Shown here one piece after another: positions 45,102 to 56,606 of a stretch of 64,000 nucleotides of DNA. A model generated the notes under the pieces. That model was not told where the DNA came from and did not search any database. It saw only the letters and a program-made list of their open reading frames with translations. Where the stretch lies: NCBI GenBank assembly GCA_002077065.1, contig NAJO01000001.1:1736001-1800000 (forward strand), in the 5' to 3' direction. Within the stretch, counting starts at the first letter, position 1. Each line of letters begins with the position of its first letter. The translations under genes were made by a program, and so were the position numbers. The DNA is from Cryoendolithus antarcticus. Taxonomy: Eukaryota > Ascomycota > Dothideomycetes > Cladosporiales > Cladosporiaceae.

Positions 45102-46996
45102 CTATCGAAAAGTGCTATACTCATACTCCGACTCGTCCTCCGCAATCGACACCAACAGGCTAGCCGTCTCATCTTGCTCTGCCTGAAGTGCTCTGATTCT
45201 CCTGCCCTGTACGATCACGTACAGCACCAGCATCACCCCGAACAAGAATCCAAGCGAAGTCAGGATGGCATTGATTGGAATCGGGTTGTCGTGAAAGACA
45301 TCATGTGTCGCTGCGTCGATGGCGGGCTGGAACAGGTTCATTAGTCCGCTCAGGGCAATTATCATCCCATAGACACGACCAAAGGTCTGGAAGCCGAAGA
45401 CTTTCGTGGCGTAATCGCTCATTGCCGAGTAGTAGAGTGGTCGGAGCAGGCAGAAAAGTACCACATTCACGTACGCTGCCCATGCGAACGGCAAGCTGCC
45501 GACGATTCCGATCGCTGTGGTGAGCGCAACGAGGATACCAAGTAGAGCTGCAGTGCTGACGCTGTCCAGGAGATAACCGATAGCGGGCGTGGCTGCTACA
45601 CCACCAACCGGTAGCATGACATCGAAGAAGGCGTTGATCTGCCGCGCGAAGTGTTCGGATCCAGTCATGTACTCATATTGCGCTCGTATGGTGGCGATGA
45701 AGTAATTCATTCTCAGCATTTGAAGGACCTATATTCAGCGTCAGTTCCGTCCACAGCCCTCTTACCCGAGACGGAGGACACGCACCGTCAACAGAGTAAG
45801 CAGAATGAACCACGGCGTCAGCATCTGCTCCGAGGCACTCTTGCCATGCAATGCTCCCCAGACACCACTGATGGCATGTCGTTCAGCTTCCTGCTGGTCT
45901 CGCTGAGCCTTCTCGCGCCGATCACCGATCAGTTTGTCGAGCTCGGCCAGCTTTGACTCTCGATGCTCTCGCCTTCGACCGCGCATGCGTCTGACTTCCT
46001 GATCATCCAATTCATCGTCCGATGAGTGTACCTTTGAATCGGTCAGCTCAAGTACCACGGCCCGGAAAGAGGGACAATCACATCTTTCGTGACATCTCGC
46101 GCCTCCTCTTGCTTGTGCTCTAGCTCTGGAATGCTCTTGTAATTACCATGGCTCATGACGGTAAACTGAGCCACGAAGATTAGCGCCGGTACTGCGAGAT
46201 ATGCAAAGAAGAATTTATCGGGCGTGAAAGCGCCTTCGGACGACTCGAACGCGATGCGATAGAACAAGAAGACTGCCGCAGAGGCATCGAAAGCACCCGT
46301 GACCGTCGCAACGATACTTCCAGAATATTTTGGGAACGCATTTGCGATCTGAAAGGAAGGTAGGAAGATGAATGTACCTCCCAGCGCTAGGAACACGTTG
46401 CCCATGACAAATCCGTCGAAGTCAGGTAGTCGGAATGCGCAAGCCATCAGGATTGCTCCAGCGGACAACGACGCGCAGCCGAGCAAGGCGCAGATGCGAG
46501 GGCCATAGCGGTCGAGTATCGTACCCACTGCCAGAGCTGAGACATTGCAGGTTGTCGAAGCGATAGCGAAGAAGAAGTTCAAGCGTAAGTCCTGTTGATA
46601 GCAGACCTCGACACCGGCTTGTAGCTCCTTGGAACTACAGAGCTCACGATACACGCCGACGGTGACGAGGACTGGCTTGAGTGCTGCGAACCCGAACACG
46701 ATTCCTGACGCAAGCCAGCATGCTAAGACCGTGAAGCATACTTGTGCTGCAATGTCGCGAGTCAGATACCCACAGCGTGAGATTTGTGACCACCGAGACT
46801 ACATACCGAAACGTTTCGAGGTCGAGACCTTGTATGCTGGCACCCCTGGCACGATCGGGACGTGCACCGGCTCGAGTGGTTCGTCGCGAGGAGGGAAGGC
46901 ATCGTAGGAGATAACTCGACGGATCGACTTCACTGAACCATATGCGGGTTCGCGATCGGTCTGTTCGATAGTCGAGACGCGCTGGATGAGCGACAT
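45102..46996 (-). CDS. MFS transporter of the SLC43/Fmp42 type
   Basis: Exons 46996-46807, 46746-46082, 46031-45786 and 45728-45102; 575 residues. Introns of 60, 50 and 57 nt with GTATGT, GTGATT and GTGCGT donors; every junction restores a conserved segment. A cytosolic N-terminus of about 63 residues precedes twelve predicted membrane spans. Family-like segments are GIVFGFAALKPVLV, ELCSSKELQAGVEVCYQQ, the MFS loop GTILDRYGPR and the start of helix 7 (VLQMLRMNYFIATIRAQY). The central loop is long, charged and coiled-coil-like (RRMRGRRREHRESKLAELDK). It resembles yeast Fmp42 and human LAT3/LAT4 amino-acid facilitators. Transport of large neutral amino acids is inferred only from that similarity. 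Confidence 0.88.
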
Positions 46997-47588
46997 GTGA
47001 TGCGCGTGGTCTCGAGGATAGTCCGCGGCTTCCAGGGAAGGTTAGCGGTGAGATGACCGCCGACTCACGCCTGTTGAAGGCGGTCGATAGTGTTGATGCT
47101 ACACCGTTGGGATCTGTGTACCACAGCACAGATGGCTACGTGCGTCTTTAAAAGACCGCCGAGCGGGACATGCTCGAAGAAATGTTGGTGCATGGTAATC
47201 ACGGCACGCCCGCAACCCCACCTCGTAGATAGAGCACATCAGCCGACACCGCAGAGACTAGCGACGGTGCCACCAGATATGGCCCAGAAGGAAATCGGAA
47301 TGGTGACACTGTGGTGCCGTGAGCCATATGGTATTGTACGTGGTCCAGAGGCAGCGAGGCGTTGTACTATTGATGAAATGAGACCTTCGCAGGGTGATCG
47401 AATCACCATGCACGATTGTGCAGGCATTATTCGAGTGCCGATAGTTGGACGGAACATAGTATCTCCGTGCTACTAAAGTGAGCAAGCGGTCTGGCAGCTG
47501 GTTGAAATGGGTTCTCCATACATGGCAGCAAACACAGTGGGTAGATAGAGACTACTCTTCGCGCGATCAGAGGGATACATGCACTTAT
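46997..47588. other. Intergenic between MFS and PhoD-like genes
   Basis: 590 bases between the start of the MFS gene and the end of the PhoD-like gene, both on the minus strand. Nothing further supported. Confidence 0.4.
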
Positions 47589-49773
47589 CTAACCCCATAT
47601 CGCATCTTTACTTCTCGCACTTCCGGCGACATCTGGTGGCGTCGTGATAGTATAGCTCCACTTCTCCACCCCATCGACGTACAGCCTGTAGTACAAGATA
47701 CTCTGATCGCTCGTTCCAGGATTCGAGATCGACACAGCACCAAATTTGCTGTTGCCATCTGGGATGTACTTGATACACACATCCGAAATGTAGTCGGGCG
47801 ATGTAGAGGACTCCTTGTATGTCCTGTAGGGCAAGTAGAACATCGACAAGGGCGAAGAGCTGAACTCGTGGACAGTCGCTGAGAGCGGCCAGTGCTTGTG
47901 TTTGGTGCGGGGTGTCTGCACATTCGAGACGTCAGGCTCCGTGCCGGAGCCCTTGAGACCGAACGGATTTGCGATTGGCGGCAATGGTCCGAAGCCGACG
48001 ATCTCTTCTTTGCCACCTGGCGGTGGCGGGAATGCCGTCGCGGCAAATTCGTGTCTGTCGCCGCTGAGGACTGGACAAGGTCAGTAAAATTGTCTTGGCG
48101 CGACAGCAAATCATCAAACCTCTGCTTACCAATGACACCGACTCCACCGTCGAGCCCTACATCCCACATCGCCTCGAGGATAATCTGACGCTCCCCAAGA
48201 TACCCACGCCAGGTATCTTGTGCACCAAACCACCAATTCTTCGTGAACGGGATTGAGCTCACCAAGATCTTCCATCGGACGCCAGAAGGCTCCCGTCGCT
48301 GCAGCCAGGCCAGCAGATCTGCGAGCTGATGCTCACCGAGTAGAGACTTCGTGGGTGCGCCAGTGATCGGGTCTGATCCATTCGTGTTGTCATTCGGCGA
48401 TCTATACCGACGCGTGTCGAGCATGAAGAACGAAGCTGGGCCTTGAACGAAGGAGAACCAGCTCTCCCCAGGTCGAACTGCAGGAGGATTGACAGAGGTG
48501 TGGTAGTTGCGATACGGATCGAATGCAGCGTCGAACACGCCGGTGGTATTCTTGTCCCAGTCATTCGCCACTTCGTGATCGTCGTACACGTGGATCCAGG
48601 GCAGCTCTCGGGCTGCAGCAGCCCAGTTTGGGCTCGCGTACGTCTGCCGATACTCTCGTCGATAGTCCTCAGCTGTGACACCGGGACGCCGCGGAACGTC
48701 GATGTAGATGAAGTCTCCGAGGAAGAGCATGAACTGAGCCTTCAGTCCAAGTAGTGCTGTTGAGAGGTGCTTCAGACCAGGGTTGGTGAGCGCATGTCGG
48801 AAGGGCCGGTACGGGAAGTTGTTCTTTAGGCATGACGAGTGCACAAAGGTGAAAGTACCCGCTGTCCCCATGCGAGTACTGAGGGAGCCAGTGGTTGGTG
48901 CGGTCGTGAAGTGCCCGCTGTGATTACTTGACACATGCCACTGGTAGCGCGTATCTGGCTTGAGCCTCGTGAGGTCGAGTGTGCCCGTGAAGTCGGTGCT
49001 ATCGTCGAGCCAAGTAAGTTGACCTGCAGACTTCCAAGTACGGTCCGGTCTAGATCCCATCGGCACAGGCACGTCTGCATATCGGTACGACGCAGACACG
49101 GGGTACTTGCTCGCGTCAGGCTCACGAACAAGCAGCTTCGCGTCTCGATCGGACACGTAGCCGACTCGAACGAGTGAGAGATCGTGTGAGGGGTGGAGGG
49201 TGGGCCCACGATAGACCAGATCGAGCACCATCAGTACCGCCGCGAGATTGATGGCGAATGTTAGCCCACTCCAGAACAAACTTGACGGACTCGGGAGCCC
49301 AGTGAGAAGAGTCTGCACCACATGAGCCTCCTTCTCCTCGACGATAATTGTCTCTTCAACATCGAGTTCGAGTTCAGGTTTGCCTTCGACTACGGCGCCG
49401 ATATTGACCATGTCAGAGGGAGTGCTATCGCCATCGTCCTCACCTGTACTCTCGCGCACGATTACGTCGATCTCATCGGAGATCACACGGTATTGCTCAG
49501 TGTGGATGAGATTGTAGACGAACGAAGGGATGTAGACTGCTAGCAAAGCGTAGATTGACGGCGGAAGGTGCTACGCACGTCAGCTATGGCATAGTGTTTA
49601 GTCACGAGGATCACTCACATGTCCCGGTATCTACTTGGTCAATTAGCACACAGTCCGCTCAGTCACATGTGTTGACCTACCCATCGTAGGAAGACGTAGG
49701 CACCGGCTCGTAGGCCGAACGAGCTTAGAAGTGTCACATACTTCGCGACCTGGTTCAATTCACCGCCAGCCAT
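47589..49773 (-). CDS. PhoD-like metallophosphatase with membrane spans
   Basis: Exons 49773-49681, 49630-49619 (a 12-nt microexon), 49570-48130 and 48070-47589; 675 residues. It starts MAGGELNQVAKYVTLLSSFG. Splicing through the microexon gives FLRWIPGHHLPPSIYALLAV; skipping it is also in frame. Two hydrophobic regions lie in the N-terminal 180 residues (SIYALLAVYIPSFVYNL and FWSGLTFAINLAAVLMVLDL), so the catalytic domain is probably tethered to a membrane. PhoD hallmarks: FVHSSCLKNN, FLGDFIYIDVP, WIHVYDDHEVANDWDKN, SSIPFTKNWWFG and, after the last intron, LSGDRHEFAATAF. These residues bind the Fe/Ca centre in PhoD phosphatases. It could be a phosphodiesterase or alkaline phosphatase of phosphate or lipid metabolism. 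Confidence 0.88.
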
Positions 49774-50739
49774 CGCATCAGAGAACTATTCGGTACTTGA
49801 CTGGGGATCGCGTGGCGTGAAGGCGAGGCATTTGAAGCTCGTCGCGTCCACAGATGTCGCGTCGAGGGCGGCAGTTCCATGACGTCAGTCAACATTGTAT
49901 AGTACCCTAGTTGAGCAGCGCTTGAACTGCTTCACAAAGACCGCCTTCAACCCTGCGGTAGCGTATTCCCGAACAAGAGAAGTATGAGACTTCACAGCAG
50001 ATCCAGAGAGAAGGCTGCTCTGGTCGAGATTCGCGTCAGCGGCATCGAAATCACAATGGAAGCAGCAGGTATGAAAACGACTTTCGAGGATCGCTTCTCT
50101 GTACATGATCACTCCCAAGTGTCCACTGTGGACGTCGCAAGTTGTTAGAGTGACCAATATCTGTGCTGGACGGACTTTGAACAGGACGCCTGCTTCAGTG
50201 ATAATACGCCGAAGGCCAGCCTCATGCCCTTGTCCTCGTGGAAGACAGACAACTGCGATCGTCACGACCGAGAGGACCACGATGACTGGGTGCTAAGGAC
50301 CGATCATTTGGACGCGCCTTCTCACTTACAAGGAGACGTCTACGGCAGACACCGCAAGTCTGCACCGCCGGAGCCACTGTGGAGTGTGCCTCGTATTGTA
50401 CCAAGCGCAGGGCGCGAGAGACTTGCGTGGCTTCGACAGCGACGAGTAGAGACGAAGACGTCACCAGAGCGGCACCGGCGAAGCTTCCAGGTTCATTGCG
50501 ATCACATCTGAATCTTTCGCACTGCTGTCCTAGACACAGGAAGACAAAGGTAATGAGAAAGAATTCGAACGACGCTTTGTGCATTGAACACAATAACACT
50601 GTTAGGGTCGATCAGCCTCGTCCCAAAGTACATAGGTATCCTCGACTGGTCGACAGGCTTGTTGTCGCGAAATTCTGCCGTCATCACTCGCTGCGCAATT
50701 TCGACCTCTCACTTCCAACATCTCACTCACGGATCGATT
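49774..50739. other. Intergenic between PhoD-like gene and F-box-like array
   Basis: About 970 bases with no supported gene; it includes the PhoD-like promoter. The frame of the first array copy is open leftward for about 120 codons from the array, but without family-like sequence or a convincing start. Confidence 0.35.
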
Positions 50740-51542
50740 CAGCAACAAATTTCTCATACCGGGTATTCCCCGATGAGGTGCTTCTCATCATCATCCGCCA
50801 CGTGCTCTCGAGACCATGCACGAACAACCCCAGGCGAGTCCAAAATACCGATCTCAGTCACCTGATTCGGCTCAATGGCCCAATGCTCGACCGAATGATC
50901 AGACCCTTCTCTGGCCGTGACAGGTTATTAAGATTGGCGCGAGAGAAAATCAGCGCTTCCGCAACAGATTTCAAGGTGTCTCGCCGTTTCCAGCTATGAT
51001 TCGGAACATCCGGCGTCTGGTCCTTGAGGTGTGGCGCCGACTAAAGTCCCCACTGGTCGACCGAGGTCGCTTCACAGAAGGTATAGCACTTGGTAACTTG
51101 CATGGTCAGTACCTGCGACAGACTGCTGATCTTTTCCCTGGCCTGGCTACTTGAAATCGAGATCGACTCGATGTTCCTTCGCTATCCGAGTGCCACCGTC
51201 CAAGGCCGCCTACCAGACGTCCTCTCCCGGAGACAGGCGCTCGAATTCGCGAATGGTAACACGTACTACTTCCACGGCTCGCTGATCCATGTTCTCATGC
51301 GCGAGGAAGTAGGAGAGCGCCGCCTGAACGCTGAAGTGAGCATTAGAGTGTGGAACGCAAACAACACCTTTGTCAACAGCATTGCTAATCGTCAATATAC
51401 AGGACGTATTCGCCCAGCGGTACGTATCACTTCTGGAGACTTCAGTACCTTCAGCGATTTGGTCGCCGAGATGATGTTCCTACCGCATGTAGATGTCGTT
51501 CTTAGCAGGGACGAGGTGCTTGCTCTGCCCCTCGTGGACTAG
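50740..51542 (+). pseudogene. F-box-like family protein, decayed copy 1
   Basis: Three frame segments are homologous to the neighbouring copies. Segment 1 (to about 50950) reads YRVFPDEVLLIIIRHVLSRP, an F-box-like start, then NTDLSHLI. Segment 2 (about 50950-51150) carries MIRNIRRLVLEVWRRLKSPL and stops at 51152. Segment 3 (51130-51542) carries the family C-terminus GRIRPAVRITSGDFSTFSDL, then VAEMMFLPHVDVVL. The frame changes twice. A 44-nt intron at 50924-50967 could explain the first shift; no plausible intron explains the second. No start ATG is seen near the F-box-like segment. Broken gene is the better reading; function unknown. Confidence 0.5.
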
Positions 51543-52314
51543 AGCGAACAAGGTATGTAGCAATTTCCGCTTACACATTTGGTCATCACACACTCTCACT
51601 TTCGTTGGTAACCGTCTCGGACGGCGATATGGTGCCACCACCAACGGTGACTGTGCTTCCATACGTCTGCAAAGCTATCGATGTGAATCAGTAACGGTAT
51701 GAAAGTAGCTACGTTGCGAAAATTTTGCCGCACAGTACTTAGTCTGAGAGCATCGGAAGATCCCTGATATCCTTGGAAATGCGCTGAAGCGAAGTGCCCC
51801 GTATCTCACATCGGTCAAAGGACTCGGTCGCATAAAAGTCGTCGCAACCTGGACCCCTCACGGCTCTCATCGTTTCAGAATACTGAGTGGATCTGCATGA
51901 CCGATGTGCGTCGAGGGATACGATACGTCACTCGAGCGCACGACGTCGTCGTTACCGTCTCTGTAACCTTGCCAAGGGGCGTTAGTGCATGCCAACGTGC
52001 TGAGGTCCCGTGGTCTCGGCGACAAAGGCAGCAGCATGGCTCACAACGATAGCCCACTCATCTGATTGTGTCAGCGATGCTTTGTCCGCAAGTCAAATGG
52101 CATTGTGAATCTCGGACAACAGTTCTGATGCCTCATTCGCGGGCACAAAGGAATTGTGAGACTCGAGCGTCATGGAGCGTAGGTTGTTGATTGTTGAGGG
52201 AAGTATACCTGTGATCGACTACCTCAATCAATCTGCTCTCTCCCCATCACCGGACTCGCAGCGCGATCTCACGAACACATTAAACCCAGCACTCACTCCG
52301 GACAGTCAGTAAGT
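51543..52314. other. Spacer in the F-box-like array
   Basis: Between copies 1 and 2. No coding signal supported on either strand. Confidence 0.4.
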
Positions 52315-53233
52315 ATGCCTCGCCACTTGGCCCCACCCGCAGAGAGGAGTCTCTTCTCCCTTCTCGCCACCGAGATCCTGCTGCAAATCATCCAGGAGGT
52401 GATGCGCGTAGAACGAACAGTGAACACGGAACAGAATCAGTACATTGATCTCTCTCACGCGGACGATTCTGATGTCCGAGTCAGTAGGAGGATACTGAGT
52501 CTCATGGCATGGGATCGTGCAGCGCTGGCATTTTCGGAGCAGCAGCTCTGCGGAACTCAGACATTCCGCATACGCCAACATCGGCAGGAGCCCTTCTTGC
52601 TAAGGTACCCAAGATTCCTTGCGCCTCCCGCCGTGCTCGAAGACATCCGCTTCCTCGTCCTCGACGCTGTGTCGAGCCACCAAGGTCGACACGCATCTTA
52701 GGGCCAGTTCACGGAGAGCCATGATATGGCTTATACCCTCGCGAGCCGAGTGGTCGCTGTCGTCGCGCTCTCCCCATCCTTTGGAGAGAATCGAGGTCGA
52801 TGTGAACCCCGACTTCGTGCGGAACCCGGCACGTATCGATGGACAACCCGCAGCGACCTTCGCCGCAAGGGAGGTTCTTTGGCGCAGTAATGAGAGTACG
52901 ACTATGTTTCTCCACATTCTCGTAGACGTGCTCATGTGGGGGCGCTGGATTTAAGTCGGCCGCAGTGCTGCGCCAGAAGTCGTCATCGGCGTTTGGAACG
53001 AGGGCAATGCCGATGAGTGGGTTCGTCGCTAGAGAGAGGGTACGTTGAGACCGGCGGTCCCCATCCTCGCTGCGGACTACGTCAACCTGACGGGCCCAGG
53101 ACATTTGGTCGGAGGCAGGTATTGGCTCATCGCTGAGCTGATTTTACTGCCGCATGTGGCTGCAGTGCTGAGGCGGCGAGGCGGGGGGCTGTGTCGTTCT
53201 TCTGAGTGCGTGGTGAGGCTGGTGATAGTGTAA
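52315..53233 (+). pseudogene. F-box-like family protein, decayed copy 2
   Basis: Begins with a good ATG at 52315: MPRHLAPPAERSLFSLLATE, then ILLQIIQEVMRVERT (F-box-like) and YPRFLAPPAVLEDIRFLVLD. This frame ends about 52701. The homologous continuation lies in the next frame (LERIEVDVNPDFVRNPARID) and is interrupted by a TAA at 52952 and a TAG at 53030. The second stop falls within EVVIGVWNEGNADEWVRR and before EGTLRPAVPILAADY, which aligns with VVIRVYNE and GTLRPAVRVSAADY of copy 3. One frameshift and two stops indicate a pseudogene. Intron-based rescue was not found. Confidence 0.55.
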
Positions 53234-53754
53234 GTCGGTAGGTATCTGTACGAGTCTCCCTTGTGATCCTCTCGCGAATGTCTCAGTATTTGATACTTTG
53301 ACTGTGATAAAGATGAAACATAGTATCAGAGGACCAGGTACGGCTTCAGTAATCATACCGAATCCATACCACACGTTTCCTATTGCCACAGTCGATCGGC
53401 TGCAGTGACTGACACGGTCTATGCCTGCCAACAGCCCATAGTTCACTAACAGCATTGGTCAAAAGCACGCTTGGCTCGTCCTCGAGTCCGATTTCTCGTA
53501 GCTCGTGCATTATGTTGAAGCTGATTACAAAGCCAAGAAAGAGGGACACGACTGGCGCACTTGAACAGGCTATGCTGTACTGTTCACTGCCACAAAAGTG
53601 CATTGTGACAGTCGTACCTCAAAGAGAGCACGATACCATGTACACTCAGGCATTCTAGGAGTAATACCCGACTAGACCTCTCACCAATACCTGACCACCA
53701 GCGTAAGTCCGATTACCAAACTCAACCCTAAGCCCGCCCCCCACTCAGCCGAAA
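53234..53754. other. Spacer in the F-box-like array
   Basis: Between copies 2 and 3. No supported gene. Confidence 0.4.
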
Positions 53755-54631
53755 ATGTCTCCACCCTTACCACGTTCCGACTGGGCCGTACTGTTCCTCG
53801 CCCTGAGAACTCGAGTCCAGATCATCCAGGACATGCTCCCCGCAGCGATAACATAGACAGAAGATCCCAACCTCGACTCTCACATAGCCCTCGCGGCAGA
53901 TCCCGAGACAAATGCCCAGACGACAATCCAAGCCCTTCGGCCCATGAAATTTGACGCGAGGCTTCTCGACATCACCCGTGACATGCTATCCAGCAGGACT
54001 CGCTTCAGCATTCGCCAAGATCGCCAGCAAGAGTTCATGGAGCTCAAACCCGCGCCACGCGAACGGGCTGACTGGAGAAACCCGCAGCCCACAGCCTCAG
54101 CGAGTATTAGGAATGTCAATCTGGGTCTTTCTGCGCGAGACGAAGGCAGAGGGCCGCGATGGTTCGGTGACTTTGACCCTGCGCAGTGCTTATTCCAGGC
54201 ACCAAGTCCTCGGCAATATGGTCCAGCACTTTCCGTCATTGCAGAGACTGGAGCTTGATGTCAGTACCTTTTACGTCTGCGACCGGGACCACGTCGCAAG
54301 ATTTTCATGGGCCAGACTGCAGCCAGACTTGCCGGAAGAGTACTTTGCACTCCATCTGCTTCGCGATCTGGACTTGGGCATCGAGCAGATGAGCTTTTCC
54401 TCTACGGGGGATGGGCAAGTGGCGGATCCGGATGTCGTGATTCGTGTCTACAACGAGGACGTTGTTGGGGGGTGGGAGAGTCGAAGGCGTGCGGGCACGC
54501 TGAGGCCGGCTGTTCGCGTTTCGGCGGCGGACTACGAGACACTCGGTGCGTTTGTGCATGAGCTGCTGTTCCTGCCGCATGAACTTGCGATTGTCAGACT
54601 GCGCGGGTCGGAGCCTTTCCATTTGTCGTAA
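53755..54631 (+). pseudogene. F-box-like family protein, decayed copy 3
   Basis: Starts at the ATG at 53755 (MSPPLPRSDWAVLFLALRTR, then VQIIQDMLPAAIT) and hits an in-frame TAG at 53854. The same frame continues with homology (PMKFDARLLDITRDML) and then switches frame near 54110. From there it is open to 54631 and carries HFPSLQRLELDVSTFYVC, DPDVVIRVYNEDV and the family C-terminus GTLRPAVRVSAADYETLGAF with ELLFLPHELAIV. The second half alone could be an intact 3' exon, but the early stop argues for decay. It is the best preserved C-terminal copy. Confidence 0.5.
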
Positions 54632-54782
54632 GGCCAGTGATGTTATGTAGTAGACGCTGTTGCAGTGCGTTTCTGTCTCATATTCCACTCATGCTTCATC
54701 GTGAAACCTCGGATGCTTGCTCATCGAGTCTCAGGGAACTGCAAGTTGGTGTCTCTGTAGCAAGTTCCAATATTGGTTCCTC

Positions 54783-56354
54783 TCATCTCCGCCCGCCAGC
54801 CGGCGGCCCACCTCCCCCTCCCCCACCCATCATCTGCATAATCTTCCCCATATCCATGCCTCCCATATTCGGCATCCCACCTCCTCCAGCCCCTCCACCA
54901 CCCCCAAACATCTTCATCATGGATGCCATGTCCGGCATTCCGCCCGCCCCACCAGCACCACCGCCCATACTCTGCAGCTTCTTCTGCATCGCAGCCATCT
55001 GCGATTTGTTTCCCGCACCACCCATCTGGCCTTGCGCCTTTTGGGCGTTGGTAGTGGCGGACTTGACTTTCTTCGCCATGCCGGACATCATGCGCTGCTG
55101 CGTTAGTAGTTCTTCGACCTCGCGAACAGAGGTGCCGGAGCCGCGAGCTACGCGCGTCATTCGCGTGGGCTGCTCAACGAAGATCTTGCCATCGCTGTCG
55201 AGCTCCTTTGCGGTCATGGAGTCGCAGATGTAGATCATACGCTTTAGTTTTGAGGCACCGTCTTCGTCGTCCATACCGCCCATCATACCACTGAGGCCGG
55301 GTATCATGGATGCCATCTTTGACAGCGGGCCCATTTTCATGATGTTCGTTAGCTGGTCGCGGAGATCTCGGACGGTGAATTTGCCTTCTGTGAGATTCTT
55401 CATGGTATCCTTCTGGTCGAGCTTGAGAGATTGTACGTGCTCAGCGAGACCTTGCAAATCGCCCATGCCGAGAAGCTTGGAGACGAAGGATTGCGGGTTG
55501 AACTTCTCGAGATCGAGCAGGTGCTCTCCAGTACCGATGAAGACGATGGGTGTGTGCGTCGCTGCTACTGCAGAGATAGCACCACCTCCTGCTGCTGCGC
55601 CGTCAGTCTTGGTGATGATGATAGCACCGAAGTCTGCAGCTTCTTTGAAAGCTCGGGACTGTGCCTCTGCAGCTTGACCGATCGAGGCGTCCAGCACCAT
55701 GACAGTCTGGTGGGGTTGGACAGCTGCCTGGATCTCCTGCATTTCAGCGAATAGTGCCTCCTCCTGGTGATGCCGCCCTGAAGTGTCGACGATGATGATC
55801 TCGAAGCGGTCCTTCTTGAACTTCTCTACACCATCTCTGGCCACCACAACAGGGTCGGTCTGTGTGAGTGAGCCATAGTACGGGATCTTGGCCTTCGTTG
55901 CGTTCTGCTTCAGCTGATCGAATGCACCTGCTCGGAACGTGTCTGCGCAGACCAAGCACGTCTTGAAGCCTCGTGCCTGGTACCATCTCGCGAGCTTTGT
56001 ACATGTCGTCGTCTTGCCCGCTCCCTGCAGACCTACAAACATGATGACGTTACTCTTGCCCTTCTTGGGGTTGTAAGGCACCTGATGTGGGTTGACAATG
56101 TCGACAAGTGCATCGAAGACGGCTTTCTGAATGATGTTCTTTTTGTTCGCGCGTGCGGGCAGCTCGTTGAACTTGACTGATGCTTTGATCTGTTTGCGGA
56201 GTGAGGAGACGAGTTTGATGTTTACGTCTGCTTCCACCAGGGCATTGCTGATCTCCTTGATCATGCCATCAAAGGCCTTCTCGTCGAGGGTGGCGGAGCG
56301 GGTGAGGTCGTTGACGGCGCTGTTGATGCGCCGGCCGAGGTCTTGGAGAACCAT
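54783..56354 (-). CDS. SRP54: SRP54, signal recognition particle GTPase
   Basis: Signal-sequence-binding GTPase of the signal recognition particle, targeting nascent chains to the ER. Single exon, 523 residues. N domain ([20 protein letters not shown]), then the G domain with G1 [28 protein letters not shown]3 VDTSGRH, G4 ITKTDGAA and the closing [14 protein letters not shown]. The methionine-rich M domain follows from about residue 300 ([20 protein letters not shown], then [20 protein letters not shown] for 7S RNA and signal peptide binding). The tail is exceptionally Gly/Met-rich (GGGGG runs). Length and order are normal for fungi. Confidence 0.97.
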   Translation of the reverse strand: MVLQDLGRRINSAVNDLTRSATLDEKAFDGMIKEISNALVEADVNIKLVSSLRKQIKASVKFNELPARANKKNIIQKAVFDALVDIVNPHQVPYNPKKGKSNVIMFVGLQGAGKTTTCTKLARWYQARGFKTCLVCADTFRAGAFDQLKQNATKAKIPYYGSLTQTDPVVVARDGVEKFKKDRFEIIIVDTSGRHHQEEALFAEMQEIQAAVQPHQTVMVLDASIGQAAEAQSRAFKEAADFGAIIITKTDGAAAGGGAISAVAATHTPIVFIGTGEHLLDLEKFNPQSFVSKLLGMGDLQGLAEHVQSLKLDQKDTMKNLTEGKFTVRDLRDQLTNIMKMGPLSKMASMIPGLSGMMGGMDDEDGASKLKRMIYICDSMTAKELDSDGKIFVEQPTRMTRVARGSGTSVREVEELLTQQRMMSGMAKKVKSATTNAQKAQGQMGGAGNKSQMAAMQKKLQSMGGGAGGAGGMPDMASMMKMFGGGGGAGGGGMPNMGGMDMGKIMQMMGGGGGGGPPAGGRR

Positions 56355-56606
56355 GATCGCTGATGAGAGAGGGGGGTCTGGGTGAGAAGGGAGGGTAGTG
56401 ATGCACTGCTTGACTACAGTGTAGTCATGGTGTCGTTATTGTAACGTATCAGTCGACAGTACTCATATTCGAGCACCGTGACCCACTACCACCAAATGCT
56501 TATCGGAACAATCTTATCAGATCCACATTTTCTAGTTGTCCAGAGCATGCATGTGAAAGCACGTAGAGCGGACCCATCATCCCTTCACTATTCGACAGTA
56601 TACAGC
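56355..56606. promoter_or_regulatory. Bidirectional promoter region SRP54/RRP15
   Basis: 252 bases separate the divergent starts of SRP54 and RRP15, two genes of ribosome function, which suggests shared control. No specific factor site could be named. Confidence 0.5.

Noticed and set aside
42782..49773. Secondary metabolite cluster around the P450
   Set aside because: Neighbours are LCL2, an SLC43-like transporter and a PhoD-like phosphatase; no PKS, NRPS, terpene synthase, prenyltransferase or pathway regulator is present.
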